Assembly (NCBI GenBank): GCA_018697195.1
Contig: CM031858.1
Coordinates: forward strand, 86,673,604-86,737,603
DNA: 64,000 nucleotides
Reading direction: 5' to 3'
DNA from: Certhia americana
Lineage: Eukaryota > Chordata > Aves > Passeriformes > Certhiidae
Shown here: positions 47,301 through 60,508 of the stretch, piece after piece
How the letters are laid out: the number at the start of each line of letters is the position of its first letter
Numbering within the stretch: the first letter of the stretch is position 1
Program-made: the position numbers and the translations under genes
Notes under the pieces: generated by a model
What the model saw: the letters and a program-made list of their open reading frames with translations, nothing else
Told to the model about the DNA's origin: nothing
The model's database searches: none

Positions 47301-50300
47301 TTTGAATAGTCTCTTCTGAAAGGTCACAAACGTGGGTGGAATAAACTTCAGAATCAAAGAAATTTCAGAATGACAATACATTTCACAAAATTATTTTTTC
47401 ATTATTTAAACCAGGTCAGGGCTAAATGTTCAATTCTGCACAAAACTCAAGTCAACCACAGTAGCAGTCTTTAAGGTTTAGAGAACCAGTATGAGTCACA
47501 CTATGACTTATCCCTCATTATGTGTAGAGAAGTTAATAGGATGGTGGGGCAATCATCAGGGAACAGATGCAGTATCTTCGGTATCAGGATTTTAGCACCT
47601 GGGTGATGAGTTAAAACACTCTTACTTTAAATCACAGAGGTACAGTAGTTAGCTGGATAGTCCCTATAAAATAAAAAACCCTAACCAAAAAAACATGAAT
47701 GAAAAATTAGTATTGTTTGTATTCAGTCCCAAAATGTGGTGTGGTTTTTTTTTTGTTGTTTTTTTTTTTTTAATGAGTACAGGTTGAACAATCGTTAAAT
47801 GTGGGATTTAGATTTTCTCAAATTTTTCAGTGTTTGAAATCCAGAACCAGATCTGAATTGCACAGTTCAAGCATAATAAAATAAACACAGATGAAATCCA
47901 TGAAACTTGCAGGAATCAGTGGAAGTTTTGTTATGTGCTCGAAAGAAGAAAGGATTTCACCCCAAGATGCACTTGGAATTAGGGAGCTTTATTATATTAA
48001 AGGTATGAAAAAAATATAATTATGTCTTTCTGTGAATTTGTCCACAGTCAGAAAAATGCATGAAGCATGAAAAGTCCCATTAACTTTGTCATTCAAATCC
48101 AAAGAATAGGTGTGTAGATTACAGTTGCTACACCCAGGCTTTTCTAGATGAACAAACACCAGGATTAAATCAGGCTAAATTTCTGAAAGCTACAAGTATA
48201 TGTGATGGCAGGAATGCCTCTAATCATGCATTTTCATTGACAAAATGATTTTGGAGTTCTGCCACTTCAGAAAGGTCACCTGGTAGGAGCATTCCATAAG
48301 GATAGAACAAATATGACAAATTCAAACCCCATATAAATAAATTATAATAATACATTAACAGTTATCTATCATTATTCCTGTTAGAAATTCACAGAAAAGA
48401 AATTATTACAGTGTATAACAAAAAAAAAAAAAAAAATCCATGGAAAAATGTGAACAAAACAGTCTAGAAATTAAAACAAGCTGAGTCTGGCTTTTGGTGC
48501 AAATAATTTTGTCTGAACTCTTCTTTCTGTCTTGTAAATAATAAACCTATTTCTACCACTTGCAGGATTTGGATTCCTGTTGATACAGAGCTATAACAGC
48601 AAGCCATGTGTGACTCCAATAAGACATGATAATGTTCTGTCAGATCATCGGTTGGACCTTTACACTGGAAATACCTGGCTTTGTCACTATGTGAGAAGTC
48701 ATGCCAAGGCATGAAAATAATGTGATTCTTTTAAAGAGAACAGTTGCTTAAAATACCCTATCTTGCTTCATAGGCCAACCATCCAAAAATAATTATAATA
48801 CTTTGGATCTATTGGAAGACAATAAGCTAAAAGCATGTTTATTTTTAGATGGTATACTATACAAAAAACATTACACGTGTCAGTGACTTTGACAAATTCC
48901 TGTTTATTTTGAGTAATACCTCCTGCAAATTGCTTTGTAAATGCTAATCGATGTGATATTTTGAAATCAATCAGAGCCAGTGGACCTGGCAGACAGCTTC
49001 AAACTGTCATTTAGCAACATTTTGTGACAAGACGTCTTGTGCCAGAGCAGTTTTTGGGAACACTATGATTCATCCCATTTACCTAGCTCAGCGTAATAGC
49101 TAACAGCCCATAGTGCCACCATACAGAACTACAGCTGTAGGGAGCAGCATGTTACAGAAGCCTGACTCTGACAGAGTGGAGTTGTGTCACTGCCCCATCC
49201 CAGCTCTAGCCCATTAGACAATTCTGGTTTGCACAGGAAAAGCAAGGTGTGAGAGATGGAAATATTAAAGGTTAATGACTCAAACTACTGGCTATTTGCA
49301 AAAGCAGATGGTGCTCTCCTGAGGCAGGTTTGCCCCCCCAAACTGAAGGAAAGGAGGAGTTTTTGTGTGGGTGATAGAAAAATCTCTGATCTCCATAAGA
49401 TCAGCCCAGGTGCAGAGGGGATGTGCACCCTCCACTGAAGGCTGACCACAGCAAACTGTTTTTTTTTAACAACAAGTTGGGTTTTGAGCCAAGGAAAGGG
49501 AAAGGCAGATCCTTCAAAGTGGTACAATACCTTTTAGCATGCCAATGTCTCCCATCCTGATAAGGCCCAGGCATAAAACTTCCTCCTGGGGGAGGTTTAG
49601 GGACATTCACTCACAGGTCTGAAGGTGTTCATCCCTTCTGATAGGGCATAACTGGCTCAATCATACTGGCAAGAGAGGCAGCTGTCATGTCATAAACCAT
49701 CAAAGAACCTCAAAGCACCTCCATATTAATTTCTGGACCCTCCCACCAGAGGACTGTGCATGATCCACAGTGTTGCATAAGACAGTGTTAAACTCCCCCT
49801 CCAGGTGATGTCCTTGGGTATTCCCACCTGAACCTGAGCATTTATTAACTCACTGAACATTGTGTTTCACAGGCTTTCCCTGGCTCCCCAACGGTTCAAG
49901 TCTGAGACCATTAATTCAACCATCAGATGTGTGTATTGCAGCAATGAAGCCTTGCCCCTGGATCCATGTGTGGTGATATCTTTCCTTCCCATTATCCCGC
50001 TTATCCTTTCTTTCTCTTTCTGGCTTTTTCTTATATATTTTCTTAAGTGATATTTTTATACTTTAAATAGTTATAGTTCTCTAGATAATACTCAAAAGTT
50101 CTACATACCTCATTTCCATTGCAACCAAATCCTTCTAAAATGAATCTGCCATACGTGTAAATATAAATATGAATAATAGAAATATACACTGGTCATTCTC
50201 TGTAGTTTCCCTCTATTCTGTCCCAAGGGATTAACAAAATCGCAGTTAGTCCACCGCAGGGGCGGACTGTAACACAGGGAAGCACAGTTATTACCTGGGA

Positions 50301-53300
50301 AGACCCTACCTGAAAGCACTGCTAAATGTGCTGGGAGAATCAGATAGTGCAGAATTTTCTTTTCTTCCTACCATCAAAGACTCACTGTCTGCAAGACATA
50401 GCTCTAAAAACGCTCTGCTCTTTCACACTCATGGAAATTATTTCCTTTTTGGTTGTGGTTTCTTACATTGAAATAAACCAAGTAGGAAGTGGAGAAATAA
50501 GTATTCCTTTATGTACTAAAACCACAGTGGGCTAAATCCAGCTTTTCTTGTGCAGTAAGACATGAAATACATAAGATAATTCACATAAGCAACTTTAGTA
50601 GGATCTGGCACTCAGTCTTTATGCATGTAAAACCAAATTCATACATAAGTAATGTGGCCAAAATACATTCTGTAACTGCCTTATGCACTTGTCTGCTTTT
50701 GACAAAGATGGGACTTGTTCCTTGAAATTTGAGCATATAATAGAAACTTTCCTTCATGAAAGGTGCTTCTTTTTCACTTCCATGTAGTGTCACTTAAATG
50801 AATGAAGATTACACATGAGCAAATTATAGAGTATTTTGACTACACCACCACAAAGAGGAATATTTTGTGATTGAGAGAGAAAGAGGATAAACTCTCACAG
50901 TCAAAACACAGTAATTTAAAACAGCTACAATTTTTAGAGTATGTTAAAATTTCATGGTTTTTTTCACTTGACATTTCTTCTTCCTGATTTTCTAGACAAA
51001 AAAGCAGCTAAGGTTATTTACTAGAATGATTACTCAATATCATTACCCAATTATAGATTTTTGGCTGAGCGTTAATGCAGAATTTATTTCCCAAGAATAA
51101 GCAAGTACTCCTGCAAAAGGTCTTTGTGTCACACATTGATCCATTCAGGTGTGTAAAGTCATAGGATCAAAACCAGGATATATCTCTCACACTGACAACT
51201 CTGAAATAGCAGCAGTGTAGAAACTATTCTTCAGGTTTCAAGCTGACAGATATATCTTGTAGTGTACATCACATCAATCCTGAGTACTACTAGTAGCAAT
51301 ACAGGAGCAAGTGTGAGCATCTAAAATGATGCTATTATTCAGAAAAGAACTACAGGCCTTGGTAATGTTGGCATCAGCAATTTTTTTAACAGAAGAGGTT
51401 ATATTCTGAAGAGTTGAATAACTGCAGTTGTTAAGGGAGTGACTTATTTAAAATTTCTTAGGGTCTCAAGTGTAAATGAGTGTGAATTAGTCTTCCAGGT
51501 GGTTTGTGCAGTTATTTATGTCACAGAGGTTTAGTTCCATTTTAGTTTTTATGACAAAAACTGCTGTACCAGATGCATTTAGGCTAGGATTTGCCAGCCT
51601 TGAAACGTGATGACAGAGTGGTGGCAACAGAATTCAGTGAGTTGCAGGAGAAAGAGAGAGAATGAGTAGGAAGTCTTTACTTATGGTTCATTGTAATACA
51701 AAAAAATAGGAGTTTAACTAAAGTTATCAGCAATTCAAAAAGGAAATAAGTTTTAACAGTAAAATTAAACTCTGGAATTCATTGTTACAGGATAATTGTG
51801 AGCGTCAAAGTAAACTTGGATATAGAAAGGATTTAGAAAAATTCAAGGAGAAAATCATGAACACCATGATATAACTTCAGACAAGAAATATTTTGTTAAT
51901 TAAATGGCATTTGCTTATAGTCTTTTAACAAAGAAAATATGTTTTCCATTTGTGACTAGATTATAGTTCCCACAATTGTTTCACACCCAATACTGATATT
52001 TTTGTATCATATATTTATAGAGATAACTATATTTTATTATCTAATAGAAAATATTTCTTAAAATTGCCTGTTTGGGACAGTTTTTTCCTTCTTTTTTTTT
52101 TTTTTTTTTCATTTTTGCTACTGAATGTAAAGAGAAAAATATTTCTGCACCCTGATTTTCTTTTTTTCTTTTTATTCCCTGCTTTCTTAGTTTTGCTTTG
52201 GTTTACATTTTTTAAGGTCGTCTTTCTGGCAATTTCTTTTCTATTTTGTGTTTTCTTTTCCTAAAAAATTCCAACTGGGAAAGAGCTACCACAACCAAGG
52301 AAACAGAGGTGGGTTGGTTCTTTTCTTGGAAATGATGTCAGGGGAAAACCCTAAAGGATCATGCCAAACTTCAGTTGGAAGACAGGTCCCCAAATCATAA
52401 TTCAGTCAGTTGTTGACAGAAGAGGGGAGAGACAGATGCTGTCAAAAAGAATGCCCAGAGAAGATGATAAAAGCCTGTGGCTTGTCAGGGTCCTGATCTC
52501 AGTCTCTCAGCCTTTAAAACTCTCACACTGAAGCTCTCATTAGTAAACAAATTGCTCAGAAGAGCCAGAGGAGGAACAGGACAAGACCAGGGCTGTGGGA
52601 GCCAGAAACACCACGATTAATGATGTTCTGCAGACATGCAAAAGCAAACACACTCTGTGTTCACGGCATTGAACTCGGCTACAGTCTAACAGTGATTCCT
52701 TAATTGTTCTCTTGGCATGCAGCACATGGCTCTTCTTCTGAAAATCATTTTGTATTAAAATTTCTGGTAAACCTTTTATCCAGACCAGAGTGAAGTAAGC
52801 AGTGAAGCTTGTGCTGGGAAAGGAAAGAAAGAAATAGCCTTGAACAAAATGGTTGGAGAAGTGGTGGAGGAGAAGGCTCTCTCTGTAGCAAAAAGCAAAT
52901 ACCATGCTGAAGCCAAACGTACCACGTGAATCACTTGGGTAGAAAAGTGAAAGAAAAGTGAACTTCACACAGTTCTGTCTGAGGAGGCCATCTTCCTGCC
53001 AGGGACAATCTGCCTCTGGCAAGAGCAAAGTGTCTCCTGAGGCAAGCGTGAAGGGTAAGGATAGAAGTGGCCAGGCAGGACCTGAAGTGCTCTCCCGATG
53101 CCCAGCCAGTAGACCTGCTCCTCTGTTCCTGAACCACAACAACCCTGCTGCACTGAGAGGCAGAAGCAAGGTCTATTTTTTTGCCCATGGTTGGTGGAAA
53201 GAATAAAAAAGGTTTAGATTTATATTTGCACTTAGCCGAAAACATTTTAAAAAAGAAAAAAAAAAAAAAAAGAAAATGACATTGTTTCTGCTCTTTTCAG

Positions 53301-53780
53301 TGGTCACTTGCCACCAAGTCTGCTGACAGGTGGTGTTCATGGCAGAAAAGGAACTTTGCTATTTACTGGTCATGAGCTCTGCTAACATGGCTATCTCACT
53401 ACAATTTTATGGTATCTGGGTGGTTCCTTTTGGAAGAATAAACTGATAGCCTTATCATGCAGCCTTCAAATTAGGCTTTTACCTTTGAGTTTTCACATCA
53501 AACTTTTACCTTTCACTAGCCTAACTCTTGGAGGCTAAATGCAAGCAAAAATTACAACCTACAAATCAGTATTTGCAGAACAAAGTTAAATACCAACCAG
53601 TCCTGTTATAGCCATCAACTTTCTATTCAGCACTCCTTAATGAAAAAAAATCCAGTGGCTACATCTAACTTATCAAATGATATATGGGAGCCACTGTCAG
53701 AGGTTCTATCTGAGTAACACTTGATAGCACACAAAGTATTTAGCTAACATGTATCACCAGAACATCTTATTTACCACAGA

Positions 53781-53781
<1 letters not shown>
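38335..53781. other. Mostly AT-rich DNA, no gene recognised
   Basis: A long stretch with only short or unrecognised open frames. Homopolymers: 47744-47772 (T-rich), 48420-48436 (A), 52092-52109 (T), 53249-53271 (A-rich). Perfect palindromes: 41656-41669 and 49027-49040. The segment 43040-43480 is less AT-rich and of unknown origin. A 154-codon minus-strand frame (46544 to 46080) and a 209-codon one (53169 to 52540) are the longest open frames outside the provirus; neither shows a known domain. Confidence 0.45.
52540..53169 (-). other. Long unexplained open frame (209 codons), coding status doubtful
   Basis: The frame starts at ATG and runs uninterrupted to a stop at the lower end. The predicted product begins with a hydrophobic MLLPLSAAGLLW, is rich in Leu, Ser and Phe, and has no motif I recognise. 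The local sequence is somewhat less AT-rich than its neighbours, which lengthens chance frames. No promoter, splice sites or neighbouring exons could be identified. Most likely chance. Confidence 0.12.

Positions 53782-53811
<30 letters not shown>
53782..53811. repeat. (AC)15 microsatellite
   Basis: Uninterrupted AC units. Confidence 0.95.
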
Positions 53812-53817
<6 letters not shown>

Positions 53818-56800
53818 AAAAACATTTGTTAAAAAAAAATAAGAGTAGAAGTAGAAAGATATATTCTGGAGACTGTTGAAAGCCTGTCAGGAAAGTAGCT
53901 TTTATTCTTATCAGCTAGGAAAACAATTGCAAAATATTAATCTTGTTTTGCCTGGCTTGCATTTTATTCTCTTTCTTTTAATTTTTAAGATGATACCAGT
54001 TCTGTGCAACTTTTTAAATTTGTTTCACATTCTACTTTTTCCCCAGAAATTCTTTTACTGGCAGATACCTTTATGTCACTTCTAATTTCAAAGTTGACAC
54101 TTAAAATCTGTACTGTGGCACTGATACAGTTAGTGGCATGTTGACTATTGTTTCCTTCGGTTTCTTGTACACTCTCAGATAAATTTTACAGTCCAAACAG
54201 AAAATACAAAACTAAGTGGACCTTTGTAAGCAGACTGGAAGAAATACATTGCTAGCAATTTCATTGTGACAATATATAAAGTGGAATATTCAGGCTATAT
54301 TTTAAACTGATTTTTTTTTTACCATCAAGACCAAAGGTAAATGTAAAAAATCAGTGGATGTTAGTTGTATGTGATTTGAACCTTTGGAAAGTCTTTCTTA
54401 GATTATGCACAATGCAATAGTAAAATAGAAAATACAGCCACTCAAATCATTAAAGGCCTATTTGAAAAGATGGGTCCTACTCCCTTGGCAATTACTGGCA
54501 TCAGCAAAAGCCAACGTAGGACCCAGCGTGCCTGAATGTGCAGTTCATTGTGCTGCACTGTTCACAGCACCACGTGTCTATCCACATCCAGATCAGAATA
54601 ATAACCTTGAGTGCAGGGAAAGCTTCAGCAACTTTGGTCGAATTCCATTTTTCCTTAAATCCAGTGAGCAAGGATATGCATTTAAGCTTTCCAGTGGCTG
54701 CAGTCTGATCTCAGTGAGAGAGGCCTGGGCCAAGCAAACTGGAGGTGAATTCCAAAGACGGCTGTAGGGCTGCTTTTCACTGACAGCATTCTGCTGAGGT
54801 CACTGATGTTATACTGGTACCAGTGTAGGAAATATGAGAATCACCTTTGTTTCAGACAAGAAACCCAGATCATGAGTTTACAAGTTAAAAAAAGGGCAGG
54901 AAAAGGACTACAGACCTCAGTCTGGCCTTGCCATGCTGGGAATGGATTAAAATTTCACTTATAGTGTGAGTGTTCCACATTCTAACACAAGTTATATGTA
55001 GCAAAATATCCTTTTTATTTTTTTACCAACCCTCAAAGCATACTAAGACTGAAATAATTTGGCTAAGCCTCTGCACATCACACAGATCAGTAAAATTTCC
55101 AGCCTTTTTCAGCCGTAATCTAATTCCTGTGTGTTAGGGTGAAAACAGATATTCAAGTCATGTTTCAGCACTTGCGTGATTCCCAGTCCAAGCAGAAAAT
55201 TAGTCTTTGGCTGGTAAACTTTTTTCTCTATAAGGTCAAAATTTGAGGAAAGAAAGGGCAGGATTGATTTTCTGCTATTTTTCATGCTGAATGGGAAATG
55301 ACCCCTAGGAATTTTTAGCTGGCCTTTTTAAGTCTTTAGACTTAAAGACAGGTGGAGAATGACAAGGAGTAAATGCCATGACGGCTGAAGCAAACACAGA
55401 CACATAAAAATAAGCATTGGCAATTTGGCAGCCATGCCTTGAATCCTGGGAGGAATGCCTGTGGTGAAATGAGGTTCTTGCCATACAGGTGTAACAGAAG
55501 TTAACTCAGGACAGTTGTCTATGGTGTGTGGTTAGCTGTGCACACAGAAAACCAGATTAAAAACAAACCAAACACAAGTTTGCAGTCATTGGGAGAGTGG
55601 GATTTTGGGCAATTTTCAGTACAAATCATATACTAATTGGAAGTAATCATTGAGTGCTTGGGGTGAGCACAATTTCTTGATGATATCATATAGAGTCTGT
55701 TGGCATAGTCCTGGTACCTTATGAGACCAATGAAATTGACAGAACTCTAGCTCCTTCCTTGTAAAAACAGCACTAAAGGCAGTTCTGGCAACCAATACCT
55801 CCCTGTCCTGCCAAGTTCTTCTGACTCCTTTTCATATTCATGATGCCCAGATGATTTTTGGAATATATAGGGTGGGAAGAGGTGCTAAAAAGACAGTCCG
55901 TTGAGTACAAGCAAAACAAAATCTGTATCAACATGAAGAAATTATTTGGTTTATGCCATTAAGTTTTGTGTTTTGAAAATAATATCACTCTAAAGTATCA
56001 TTTATGAATGATACTCACTCTAAAGTATCAATTTATCATTATTTTATCATTAATATTATTAGGATATGTATTTATTTTCAGGAAATCTCATCTACCTGTG
56101 CCATGAGGACTGTGTTCAAACATACAACTGATCATCCTTCTTTCTTAAAATGCTTTGAGCAATTCCTAGGTTGCAGTGAGTTATTTCATTCATTTATGCA
56201 TGAAACAACAATGACTTTGATCACAACTAAATAGGTATGATTGAACATAGCAGGCAGTATGCAAGAACTACACAAGGAGGAATTGCTTCTAAATTATTTA
56301 TATATGCTTTTTTTAATGATTTTTTTTTAAAATCTCAGCTCTGAACAGACACGAGATGATGATTAGTTCTGAATGTTGATGATCAGTACCATCATTTTAT
56401 GTGAGCTGAAAATGTCAGGAACTGTTAAATTGCTAAATTTATGTCCCTGATAGTTTCCCTAGGGGGACATTCTTCTGCCATTTCTGTCTGAGTCACAGTG
56501 TATTACTATGGCCAGGTGATAGCACAAGTTGTTGTGAAGTACAGAAGTTTACTTCAGGCATTTCATAGCGGTGGAGCTCCTTTCTGCAAAGAAAAACATC
56601 TTGTATGTATCTTTACAGTGTGACTCATGCATGTGCACCCATCCCTTGATCATACAAAAGAATTCTCCAGACCATAGCATTGTTATGAACACTTTATTGA
56701 ATCTGTAGATTTTCTTTGAGGAGTGTTTAAAAAATGAATTTCTACCTATATAAAGAAACTTGGTGAAGGAGTTCTAGTACACAATGCTTACATAACAAGT

Positions 56801-57149
56801 TCCTTATTTTAAAGGACTTGAAGGTCCTGGATTTCTTTCACTCTGATTTTCAAGCAATCTTCGATAACCCATCTTGAAAACAAAAATTTATTATATTACA
56901 CTTTTCATTTTCAGCAATGTAGAGTACTGTTATTGTTGGGTGTTCACTGTAAGGTCAACACAGTAGGGCTCAAGAATTCAGGAAATTTATGGAATTTAGA
57001 CGCAATTCTTTAATATAGCTTCTGGATATATCAAGAACTGGAGGTGCCTCTGCTGGATTCCTTAATCATAGATAGTAGTGGTTTAACATGTGATATTCAA
57101 TGACAATCTTGGCTGTGATTGCCATGAGAGGACAGGGATTAGTATCCCT
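53812..57149. other. AT-rich DNA, no gene recognised
   Basis: A 15-base sequence CACTCTAAAGTATCA occurs at 55986-56000 and again at 56016-56030. Otherwise only short open frames. Confidence 0.5.
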
Positions 57150-57960
57150 TCGAGACTGGCAAGAATGGGGAAATTATGGGCTACATGCTAGTCAGCCTAA
57201 CCTCAGTCTCCAGGAAGTTTAGGGAGTAAATATTCCTGGAAAATGCATCCAGGAACATGAAGACCTAACACACAGTATCTTTCTAGGGAGTCAGTGAGAT
57301 ACAAAACTAGAGAAGCTGGCTATTGGGTGGTGAAAAATGGAATTTTGTGATCAATGGTACAAAATTCAACTGATGTTCAGACACTGGCTGTGCCCCACTG
57401 GAGGTCAATACCAGGATCAATATGGTTAATGCCTGTGAATGACCTGGACAAGGAGATAGTACATGCCCCCTAGAAAGTTTGCAGTTAACAGCACACTGGT
57501 GACTGGATGGCAAGGTGGGGGAAAGCACTCCATGCATTGCTTGGTAGGGCAGCCTTTCAGATGCCAGAAATATCAAGAATCTCGGGAAAGAGAAGTGCAG
57601 AGTCCTAGGACTCTGCAATCCCAGTCTGCTGAGGCTGTGGAGTACTGGCTGAGGAGAAGCACTGCGGGACCAGACTTTTTGAGTCCTAGAGGCAGACAGT
57701 GGAACAGGAATGAACAGTGAGGATGGAAGAGCATCCCATACTTGAGAGTATTAATGCACCATGGCCAGGCCAAGGGTCCCACAGCAGCAAGACAAAAGGA
57801 GAAAACTGTGTGAGTTTCACAAAGGTACACCAGGTAGATTAGGACGAGATACAGAGACAAGAGACCCGTCTTTCTTCGGCTTGATGAGAAGAAGGCTGCA
57901 AAAGGATGTAATTTCAGTTTTCAGTTCCAGACAAGGCAGCTCCAGGAGGTGCACAGGGAG
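57150..57960 (+). mobile_element. Old CR1-type LINE fragment, ORF2 region, heavily decayed
   Basis: The plus-strand sequence resembles CR1 ORF2 in the right order. GGGGAAATTATGGGCTACAT, GTCAGCCTAACCTCAGTCTC and AACATGAAGACC at 57165-57270 correspond to the RT block before the catalytic site. GAATGACCTGGACAAGGAGA near 57436 and GAAAGTTTGCAG follow. AAGTGCAGAGTCCTAGG near 57590 and GCTGAGGAGAAGCACTGCGG lie further on. No long frame survives. The similarity was recognised by eye; it is clear up to about 57720 and weaker beyond. It is probably older than the other CR1 copies. Confidence 0.7.
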
Positions 57961-59854
57961 AGGCTGAGAGGTTGTAAATAACTTGCAGGAAAAATAAGCA
58001 CATAGGAATGAAACTGTACCTGCTATTTCTAAACCACTAGTGACACCTAGTTTCCAAGAAAAATACCAGTAGCTGCATTAACATTGCAACTTGGAAAAAT
58101 GCTTCAGATTGCATTTACAACACTATAGGGCCTAGTAATTCCAAACCTCTGCATAGCATAACCCCAAACAAATAAACTTTGACAATAAAAATATGTGCAT
58201 TAAATCTGTGCTTTAATAAGGGACACAGAGCTTGCAGGTGTGGCCTCTCAGTGAAAGGCAGTAATACTATAACATATCAGATATTTTGCCATGCCTATGC
58301 CTGTGCTGTCTGGCTACATTATTGGCTTTTCATTGAGGACTGATTCCCTGATTGCCCACACACTGTAAATATTGATGTGCACTCAGAAAAGCTGTGGGGT
58401 GATGCCATCTGGCTCCTCTGGTGGGAACCTTGAACTTGTAGAAGCAGCTTACTCATATGGAACTCCTATGCTCACAGGCAGTGGAGATGCAGTTGAGTCA
58501 GGTCTAGTGAGACCTGCCCTGCTTACTGAGGACCCCAGAGTACTGGGAAGACCATGAGACTCCTTTCCCTCACACTGAGCCCAGTTCACACTAAAACAGA
58601 AGCAAAGCAAATGGCCACTCTGAGTGCTGGAGGACTGCACAGGAAAAGACCAGATCCTCTTTTCTGAGATAACAGCAAACATCTCACCAACATGTTCATT
58701 TGAAAATTATGCTTTTTGGGGACATAAAGTTGTAGGTATGTGACACAGCTCACAGTTGCAGGTATGTGACAGCTGGAAAAGGAAAAACATCAGACAATGA
58801 CTGTGGGCAGCCATGTTTTCCCATCATTGCTGCAGTACTCTCAGCTACAGCATCCTTACCTACCTTCCAAACTTTCCTGTCCTGTGCTCCCCATTTGCCA
58901 AGAGAAGTAAGTATCTCGGTTCCATAGAAATGAGGGGCTTTTACTCTAATTAGGCAGCAGTGCCAGATGTGACAGGTTAGGAGAGTCACCTAGCAAAAAA
59001 GCATATGGTGGCCTTGGACCACCACCAGACAATGACAGCACGTCTGGTCACTCTATAAACCGCAGATGTCTGAAGAAACATGGACTTTCCATTGTATTTA
59101 CAGCTGACTCCAGCACACAGCTGCTTATCTGTCACCAGCTCTTACTTGGTTTTGAGTCAGATATGGCAAGACAATGGCACAAAGACCAAGTACCATGTCA
59201 TTAATAATGACTGGAAAAAATACTGTGCTTGAGTCAGGCTCCTGAAGGTGTTGCAAGAGCAAAATAAGAGCTCCTACTGCCTGCACAATCTTTCTTTCCT
59301 CATAAACTCACTTCATTTATTCTTTCCTCAAAAATACAGTTTTAGGATGAACAAATAAACCTCCATTGGGAACAACCACTAGCACTCTAGCAATGCTCAG
59401 GTATCTTTTCAGTTTAAGGAAGAGAAAAGAGCAAGCATGCATGAAAAAATCCTTTTATATATGGATCCCCGTGCATTTGAGAAAACTATGTCTACTTGAG
59501 TAATAGATGTTTTTGACAACATAACTGATGGCTAACATGTAGAAGAAACAGCTGATGGCTGTGTAGTAACTTCTAATGGCAGACCTTTCCATCCTACTCT
59601 GCCTGCTCACTGAGCAGTAGGAGTTTGAGGGTAAGCACAATACAGAAGAAAACAAGCACCCTCTGTACTGAAGGGTAACACTGACATTCAAGTTAATCTG
59701 TAGTTAGGCTCTGTATTATCAGACAGTAATGTTGTGCAGCTGCACAGCCTATTGCACTATGTGGACCAAACTGATGGAAGCTTGTACAAGTATGAACCAA
59801 GCTGTACAAGTATGTCACAAGCGTGAATAGTGCAGTATACAGACATATTCTGGA
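57961..59854. other. DNA without recognised genes
   Basis: Open frames under 80 codons only. Two tiny direct repeats: GTAGGTATGTGACA/GCAGGTATGTGACA (about 58732 and 58757) and CTGTACAAGTATG-type (about 59783 and 59803). Confidence 0.45.
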
Positions 59855-60290
59855 GCATTACTCCACCGTCCTCCTGCTCAAAGCAGGTACCACCACATGA
59901 TCAGACCACACTGCTAAGATTTTTATCCAGTCTAGTCTTGAAAATATTCACGGATGCAGAACTTTTCTATCTCGGCAACCTCTTCTATTGATTGTTGACA
60001 GATCCCTGCGTTGAAGAACTGTTTGTTTTTTCCTTCTATATCTAGTTGGAACTCCCATTTCCAGTTTTCTCTCACATTGTTTGTCAGCCTCTCATCAATG
60101 CATGGCCATGGCCATTTTCTCAGTTTCCTCCTTGCAGGCCTGGAAAGCGCCATGACTTGCACCCACGCTTCACTTCAGGTTAAAACAAGCCAAATTTCAT
60201 TGGTTCGACCCATCTGGTTTCTGTGTTCCAACCTCTGACCGTCCTTGGTGGCCTTCGCTGAACTACTCAGCTTATAATCTTTTCTATACT
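59855..60290 (-). mobile_element. Old CR1-type LINE fragment, 3' region
   Basis: Read on the plus strand, the order CTGCTCAAAGCAGGTACCAC, TTTATCCAGTCTAGTCTTGA, GATCCCTGCGTTGAAGAACT, GTTGGAACTCCCATTTCCAG, CTCATCAATGCATGGCCATG and GTGGCCTTCGCTGAACT follows the reverse complement of the ORF2 end and 3' region of CR1. It is strongly diverged and without a usable frame, hence old. Confidence 0.75.
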
Positions 60291-60309
60291 AGGGGATACC
60301 AAAACTCAG

Positions 60310-60508
60310 TTTCCTTTCCCCTTTCCTTTCCCCTTTCCTTTCCCCTTTCCTTTCCCCTTTCCTTTCCCCTTTCTTTTCCCCTTTCCTTTCCTTTCATTCC
60401 CATTCCCATTCCCATTCCCATTCCCATTCCCATTCCCATTCCCATTCCCATTTTCTTCCCTTCCCATTTCCTTTCATTTTTCATTTTTCATTTTTCATTT
60501 TTCATTTT
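60310..60508. repeat. Composite microsatellite: (TTTCCTTTCCCC)n, (CCCATT)n, (TTTTTCA)n
   Basis: Three different pyrimidine-rich arrays lie end to end: a 12-bp unit at 60310-60392, a 6-bp unit at 60395-60451 and a 7-bp unit at 60471-60508. The minus-strand open frame reading Met-Gly and Lys-Glu-Arg-Gly repeats is a product of the arrays. Confidence 0.95.

Noticed and set aside
53782..53811. Regular spacing considered as a CRISPR-like array
   Set aside because: Simple AC dinucleotide repeat; no spaced repeat-spacer structure exists anywhere in the window.
60284..60484. Met-Gly and Lys-Glu-Arg-Gly repeat protein on the minus strand
   Set aside because: Pure translation of microsatellite arrays.
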